Origin: CAYHCE01 sp964355015
Lineage (GTDB): Bacteria; Cyanobacteriota; Cyanobacteriia; PCC-6307; Cyanobiaceae
Length of the DNA stretch: 64,000 bases
Direction of reading: 5' to 3'
Assembly: GCA_964355015.1 (NCBI GenBank)
Contig: CAYHCE010000006.1
Span: 1-64,000, forward strand
How positions within the stretch are numbered: the stretch's first letter is position 1; the number at the start of each line of letters is the position of its first letter. Under the pieces are notes generated by a model. The model had not been told where the DNA came from. It did no database searches and worked only from the letters and a program-made list of their open reading frames with translations. Both the position numbers and the translations under genes were made by a program. Positions 59,868 through 64,000 of this stretch are shown one piece after another.

Positions 59868-60605
59868 TCAGCCCAGCGGCGGTCGCCGGCTGGGGAGGGG
59901 CAGGTCGGGGCCGATGGGCCCCTGGCCGAACGTCACCCGGCCGATCAGGCCTTCCACGACGTCGGCGGGCAGCTGCAGCCGCTGCTGCAGATCGGCCAGG
60001 TCCCGGTACGGACCCCGGCTCCGTTCCTGTACCAGCCGGCGGCAGCGCTGTTCCTCCAGCGGCAGGCGGACCCGCAGCTGATCGGCGCTGCTGCGGTTCA
60101 GATCGATGGGGGCGGGGCGGGCCGGCGCGGCGTCGCCGTACCAGCGGAAGTCGAGCAGGGGCCGCCAGCAGCGGATCTGTTCGTCGCCGAGGTTGAGCAG
60201 CGTCTGCAGATCCTCCGGTCCGCTGAGCTGCACGCCCCCGACCTGCAGCCTCAGGAGCAGGTCCACCTGGCTGGGACTGCAGCCCGGCAGTCGCAGCCAG
60301 TCGGCAGCGGTGGCGCGGTTCACGTCGAGGCGCCAGCCCAGGGCTGCTGCATGGCGCACCTCCTCGGCGCTGGCCAGCCGCAGGGCGGGGTTCCGGGCCA
60401 GCTTCAGGGCCAGCAGATCCTGTTCGATCGCTGCGTCAGCCTCGGTGTCCAGGCCGGGTGCCGCCGCCGCCGGCGCAGGCACCCGCCGGGGGGCCGGCAG
60501 CTGGCCCGTGGCCACCAGCAGGGAGCGGGCTAGGGGATCCAACCAGTGCCCCTTGGCCATGGCGGCACTCGCGGCTTCGCGCAACTGGGCCGAAGTTAGC
60601 GGCAT
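59868..60605 (-). CDS. Helix-hairpin-helix (ComEA-like) protein
   Basis: A 245-residue protein from ATG 60605. It has repeated helix-hairpin-helix-type segments: DVNRATAADWLRLPGCSPSQ, then GGVQLSGPEDLQTLL and DLNRSSADQLRVRLPLEEQ, ending GPYRDLADLQQRL, as in ComEA-type DNA-binding units. No signal peptide is seen, so unlike ComEA it should stay in the cytoplasm. It is followed two bases later by the GIY-YIG-like gene, and it is divergent from DUF1825. Confidence 0.8.
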   Translation of the reverse strand: MPLTSAQLREAASAAMAKGHWLDPLARSLLVATGQLPAPRRVPAPAAAAPGLDTEADAAIEQDLLALKLARNPALRLASAEEVRHAAALGWRLDVNRATAADWLRLPGCSPSQVDLLLRLQVGGVQLSGPEDLQTLLNLGDEQIRCWRPLLDFRWYGDAAPARPAPIDLNRSSADQLRVRLPLEEQRCRRLVQERSRGPYRDLADLQQRLQLPADVVEGLIGRVTFGQGPIGPDLPLPSRRPPLG

Positions 60606-60692
60606 CTGCAGCGGAGTTACGCCAATCCGTACTCCCTCGGCGCAGCCCGCCGGCGCAGAATCCTTCCGATCGCACCCCGCCTGGCACGCCCC

Positions 60693-61016
60693 ATGGGCTT
60701 CTTCGAATCCGAGATCGTCCAGGACGAAGCCAGGCGGCTGTTCACCGACTACCAGCAGCTGACCCAGCTCGGTGGTGAATACGGCAAGTTCGATCGGGAG
60801 GGCAAGAAGCTGTTCATCGAGCGGATGGAGGAGCTGATGGACCGCTACCACGTGTTCATGAAGCGCTTCGAACTCTCCGAGGACTTCCAGGCAAAGCTCA
60901 CGGTGGAGCAGCTGCGCACCCAGCTCGGTCAGTTCGGCATGACCCCCGAGCAGATGTTCACTCAGATGCACACGACCCTGGAGCGCATGAAGAGCGAACT
61001 GGAGGCAGAGAGCTGA
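60693..61016 (+). CDS. DUF1825 family protein
   Basis: A 107-residue all-helical protein: MGFFESEIVQDEARRLFTDY, YGKFDREGKKLFIERMEELMDRY and FGMTPEQMFTQMH match DUF1825, one of the most conserved cyanobacterium-specific families. Function is unknown. Charged helices suggest a coiled-coil partner protein. tyrS starts 43 bases downstream. Confidence 0.9.
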   Translation: MGFFESEIVQDEARRLFTDYQQLTQLGGEYGKFDREGKKLFIERMEELMDRYHVFMKRFELSEDFQAKLTVEQLRTQLGQFGMTPEQMFTQMHTTLERMKSELEAES

Positions 61017-61059
61017 TTCCCGCGGCTGCCTACGATCCGGCCCGGTACGGGTTGGCGTG

Positions 61060-62307
61060 ATGGTGGAGGCATTGCCGGCCTGGCTGGCGCGCGGGCTGGC
61101 TGATCTCTTTCCCGTGGGGGGCTCTGCCGATCCGGATCAGGCTCTGTCGGCACGGCTCGAGCAGGCCGGTCGGGAGGGCCGGCCGCTGCGGATCAAGCTC
61201 GGCATCGATCCCACCGGCAGCGACATCCACCTGGGCCACAGCCTGCTGTTCCGCAAGCTCCGGGCCTTTCAGGATGCAGGCCACACCGCCGTGCTGATCA
61301 TCGGCGACTTCACCGCCCGCATCGGCGATCCCACCGGCAAGAGCACCACACGGGTGCAGCTGAGCGCCGCCGAAGTGGAGGCCAACGCCGACACCTACCT
61401 TGTGCAGCTGGGCCTGGGCCAGCCGCCGGCGCACTCCCTGCTCGATTTCACCACCCCCGGTCGCCTGGAGGTGCGTCGCAACAGCGAGTGGTTGGCCAGG
61501 CTCGATCTGCCGAAGGTGATCGAGCTGCTGGGGATCTCCACCGTGGGTCAGATGCTGGCCAAGGAGGACTTTGCCAACCGCTACGGCTCCGGCACTCCGA
61601 TCAGCCTGCACGAGTTTCTCTATCCGCTGCTGCAGGGGTACGACTCGGTGGCGATCCAGGCGGATGTGGAGCTGGGCGGCACCGACCAGAAGTTCAACGT
61701 GGCGATGGGCCGCGACCTGCAGCGCCACTTCGGCCAGCGGGCCCAGTTCGGTCTGCTGCTGCCGATCCTGCCGGGCCTCGACGGGGTGCAGAAGATGAGC
61801 AAGAGCCTGGGCAACACGGTGGGGCTCAGCGAAGATCCGCTCTCGATGTACTCGAAGCTCGAGAAGGTGCCCGACGCGGTGGTGGACGACTACCTCACCC
61901 TGCTCACCGATCTGGATCTGGCGGCGCTGCCGCAGAGCCCGCGCGAACGTCAGAAGGCGATGGCGCGGGCGATCACGGCAGCCCACCACGGGGACGAGGC
62001 CGCCGCCGTTGCCCAGGCCGATGCGGCCACGCTCGTGGCTGGGGCCCGCGGGGCCGGAGCCGCCGATGCGGAGGTGCCCGAAGCCTCTCTGGCGGTGGTG
62101 CAGTTCCCCGCCAAGGCCTTCTATCTGCTCAGGGCCGTGGGGCTCTGCACCAGCAGCAGCGAGGCGCGGCGCCAGATCCAGGGCGGTGGCGTGAAGCTCG
62201 ACGGCCAGAAGCTGGCCGACCCCAACCGGGAGTTCGCCGCGGCGGCGGAGCTGGAGGGCAAGGTGCTGCAGCTGGGGAAGAAGACGTTCCGGCGGCTGGT
62301 TGGCTGA
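61060..62307 (+). CDS. tyrS: Tyrosyl-tRNA synthetase
   Basis: A 415-residue class I synthetase with the HIGH-type motif HLGHS in DPTGSDIHLGHSLLFRK, KMSKSLGN, and a C-terminal S4 RNA-binding domain (SSEARRQIQGGGVKLDGQK). It charges tRNA-Tyr. GTG 61057 lies immediately before ATG 61060; the ATG is preferred. The motif spacing fits the TyrZ-like subgroup (inference). Confidence 0.96.
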   Translation: MVEALPAWLARGLADLFPVGGSADPDQALSARLEQAGREGRPLRIKLGIDPTGSDIHLGHSLLFRKLRAFQDAGHTAVLIIGDFTARIGDPTGKSTTRVQLSAAEVEANADTYLVQLGLGQPPAHSLLDFTTPGRLEVRRNSEWLARLDLPKVIELLGISTVGQMLAKEDFANRYGSGTPISLHEFLYPLLQGYDSVAIQADVELGGTDQKFNVAMGRDLQRHFGQRAQFGLLLPILPGLDGVQKMSKSLGNTVGLSEDPLSMYSKLEKVPDAVVDDYLTLLTDLDLAALPQSPRERQKAMARAITAAHHGDEAAAVAQADAATLVAGARGAGAADAEVPEASLAVVQFPAKAFYLLRAVGLCTSSSEARRQIQGGGVKLDGQKLADPNREFAAAAELEGKVLQLGKKTFRRLVG

Positions 62308-62419
62308 TCGGCAGTGAACGATGCGCCCCTGGTCGCGGGACGACGCCCGGTCCCTGGCGCTGATCTCCGGCAGGAAGATATTCCTATCGTTCCCGCCTGC
62401 CGCCCGTCTGCCGGTGTTC

Positions 62420-63145
62420 ATGCCCGTCGATCAGGAGGATCCGGCCGAGCGCATCATCGTGGCCCTCGACGGCATGGAGGAGCGGCGGGCCCTGGCGTTC
62501 GCCGCCTCGATCCCCGAGCTGCGCTGGGTGAAGGTGGGACTGGAGCTGTTCACCGCAGCCGGACCTGCGGTGGTCGGTGAGCTGCGGGAGCGGGGCCTGC
62601 GCGTGTTCCTGGATCTCAAGTTCCACGACATTCCCGCCACCATGGCGGGCGCCTGCCGCAGCGCCGCGCGGCTGGGGGCGGAGCTGATCACGGTGCATGC
62701 CAGCGCTGGCAGCGAGGCGCTGGCTGCGGCCCAGGCAGCGGCGTTGGAGGGGGCGGCGGCGGCGGAGCTTCGGGCACCCATCCTGCTGGCGGTGACGGTG
62801 CTGACCAGCTGGGACCCGGCCCGCTTCGCCACCGAGCTGGCGGTCGCCGAGCCGGTGACGTCCTACGCGCTACGTCTCGCCGCCCTGGCGGCGTCGGCCG
62901 GCGTAGGCGGTTTGGTGTGCTCCCCCCTGGAGGTGTCCGCCCTGCGGGCAGCCCACCCCGAACCCTTCGTCCTGGTCACCCCGGGTATTCGGCCGACCGG
63001 GGCGGCTCGGGGCGATCAGCGGCGGCTGATGTCCCCCGCCGAGTCGATCGCCGCCGGCGCCAGCCGGCTGGTGATCGGCCGCCCCATCACCGCGGCAGCC
63101 GATCCGGCCACGACCTTCGCGGCCTGCTGCGCCGAGCTGGCCTGA
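62420..63145 (+). CDS. pyrF: Orotidine 5'-phosphate decarboxylase
   Basis: A 241-residue TIM-barrel enzyme: IIVALDGMEE, KVGLELFTAAGP, the catalytic motif DLKFHDIPAT, TPGIRPTG and VIGRPIT are all present. It makes UMP from OMP. ATG 62420 gives MPVDQEDPAERI; the longer frame from 62321 encodes an unrelated leader. The 112-base gap after tyrS shows no clear hairpin or PyrR site. Confidence 0.95.
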   Translation: MPVDQEDPAERIIVALDGMEERRALAFAASIPELRWVKVGLELFTAAGPAVVGELRERGLRVFLDLKFHDIPATMAGACRSAARLGAELITVHASAGSEALAAAQAAALEGAAAAELRAPILLAVTVLTSWDPARFATELAVAEPVTSYALRLAALAASAGVGGLVCSPLEVSALRAAHPEPFVLVTPGIRPTGAARGDQRRLMSPAESIAAGASRLVIGRPITAAADPATTFAACCAELA

Positions 63146-63202
63146 GCCCCGGTCCGCCTGTCCATACTTGGCTCCGCGACCCCTGTCCCGGAGGTACAGC
63201 CG

Positions 63203-63898
63203 ATGCGAAGGATCCTCCTCTGCCTGCTGGCCCTGCTGCTCGTGTTCGTCCCCGTGGACGCAGCCCGGGCCGTGCAGCCGGCCTTCAGCCTGCCGCCCCT
63301 GCCCTATCCCGCCGAGGCGCTGGAGCCGGCGATCGACGCCACCACGATGACGCTCCACCACGACCGTCATCACCAGGCCTATGTGGACAATCTCAACGCG
63401 GCCGTGGCGAGGGATCCGGCCCTGCGGGGGCTCACCCTTGAGGCGCTGCTGGCGCGTGCCTCCCAGACTCCTGCCGTCGTGCGCAACAACGCCGGCGGCC
63501 ACTGGAACCACTCCTTTTTCTGGCCCTCCCTCACCCGGCCTGGCCAGGGCGGTGAACCCTCGCCCGCTCTCCGCGCCGCACTCGAGCGGGATTTCGGCTC
63601 GTTCCAGCAGTTTCAGGCCGCCTTCCGCGCCGCCGGCCTGCAGCGCTTCGGCTCGGGCTGGGTATGGCTGATCGTCTCGCCCCTGGGAAGTCTGCAGGTG
63701 GTGAGCACCCCCAATCAGGACAACCCCCTGATGGATCTGGCCCCCGAGCGGGGCACGCCCCTGCTCGGCAATGATGTCTGGGAGCACGCTTACTATCTGA
63801 AGTATCAGAACCGCCGGGCCGACTACCTCGATGCCTGGTGGCCCGTGGTCGACTGGAGCGTGGTGTCCCGCCGCTACGCCGAACGTCTGCCCCGATGA
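63203..63898 (+). CDS. sodA: Exported superoxide dismutase, Mn type
   Basis: A 231-residue protein with a signal peptide (about residues 1-23, RRILLCLLALLLVFVP, ending AARA). Metal ligands are seen in TLHHDRHHQAYV, GGHWNHSFFW and DVWEHAYY. GGHxNH together with Gln in TPNQDNPL points to Mn rather than Fe. It would detoxify superoxide outside the cytoplasm or at the thylakoid membrane. Its stop overlaps the next start (ATGA). Confidence 0.92.
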   Translation: MRRILLCLLALLLVFVPVDAARAVQPAFSLPPLPYPAEALEPAIDATTMTLHHDRHHQAYVDNLNAAVARDPALRGLTLEALLARASQTPAVVRNNAGGHWNHSFFWPSLTRPGQGGEPSPALRAALERDFGSFQQFQAAFRAAGLQRFGSGWVWLIVSPLGSLQVVSTPNQDNPLMDLAPERGTPLLGNDVWEHAYYLKYQNRRADYLDAWWPVVDWSVVSRRYAERLPR

Positions 63899-64000
63899 GT
63901 GCCGACGTCGGCGGCCGGCTGGGGCCGAAGCCACAACCCTGGCAGGCATCCGACGTGCTGCTGCTGCGCACCGGCTTCTGCTTCGCCAAGAGCCACCTGC
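63895..64000 (+). CDS. 5' end of an unidentified gene (cut by window end)
   Basis: ATG 63895 overlaps the sodA stop as ATGA, and the frame runs open for 35 codons to the window edge. The visible peptide includes WQASDVLLLRTGFCFAKSHL and has no signal peptide. Too little is present to name a family. The start/stop coupling is the main reason to call it a gene. Confidence 0.5.
   Translation, partial: MSADVGGRLGPKPQPWQASDVLLLRTGFCFAKSHL

Noticed and set aside
62308..62419. PyrR-dependent attenuator upstream of pyrF
   Set aside because: No terminator/antiterminator pair or PyrR-binding consensus could be made out in the 112-base gap.

Overview
The window is a dense, GC-rich stretch of a cyanobacterial chromosome. 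It carries genes found only in oxygenic phototrophs: PSRP-3/Ycf65, psbV (cytochrome c550), petF ferredoxin, the photosystem II S4-domain protein, a ferredoxin-thioredoxin reductase variable chain, a complete kaiABC clock cluster and an NblS/Hik33-type kinase. The ATP synthase genes are split into separate atpA-atpG and atpB-atpC loci, and several cyanobacterium-restricted families are present (DUF3326, DUF1818, DUF1825, DUF2811). High GC, very short intergenic gaps, many 1-4 base start/stop overlaps and an intact kaiA suggest a Cyanobium-like or high-GC Synechococcus picocyanobacterium (inference). I saw no rRNA, CRISPR array, insertion sequence or prophage. The region is core chromosome.

Layout. 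1-3.9 kb: end of atpA, atpG, then a dioxygenase / ferredoxin / 59-aa ORF / DUF3326 string. 3.9-9.8 kb (minus): alanine dehydrogenase and a tightly coupled CNNM-GTPase-nadD-nadE operon. 9.9-12.8 kb: Xaa-Pro aminopeptidase, a HAD hydrolase and PSRP-3. 12.9-17.2 kb: atpBC on the minus strand, divergent from groES-groL, with a CIRCE heat-shock operator between them. 17.3-21.1 kb (minus): gpmI-secG-msrB-MFS. 21.3-28.3 kb: pyrR, an Hsp70-like / membrane protein / ftrV string, rpoZ-DUF1818, DUF2811, an EVE-domain protein and two membrane proteins. 28.3-33.9 kb: murD behind tRNA-Val, the PSII S4 protein with a partner, serA and prmA. 34-41.7 kb: petF, psbV, RNase Z, a SpoIID-like protein with nagB, truB-yebC and a methyltransferase. 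41.7-48.8 kb: rpmA-rplU divergent from kaiABC, then nblS and purD facing the clock genes; kaiC and nblS overlap by 42 bp at their 3' ends. 48.9-57.4 kb: an exported protein, purC, a BamA-type Omp85, lpxC-fabZ-lpxA-lpxB and an exported MsrA. 57.4-60.6 kb (minus): a helix-hairpin-helix protein, a GIY-YIG-like protein, leucyl aminopeptidase and a small membrane protein. 60.7-64 kb: DUF1825, tyrS, pyrF, an exported Mn-type superoxide dismutase and the start of one more gene.

The genes serve energy conversion, photosynthetic electron transport, clock and stress signalling, outer-membrane biogenesis, purine/pyrimidine/NAD synthesis, translation and extracytoplasmic oxidative-damage repair. The least explained items are an 18-bp-stem hairpin next to atpC, the kaiC/nblS tail overlap, a GIY-YIG plus helix-hairpin-helix pair, and a dioxygenase-ferredoxin-DUF3326 string whose first gene lacks a normal start codon.
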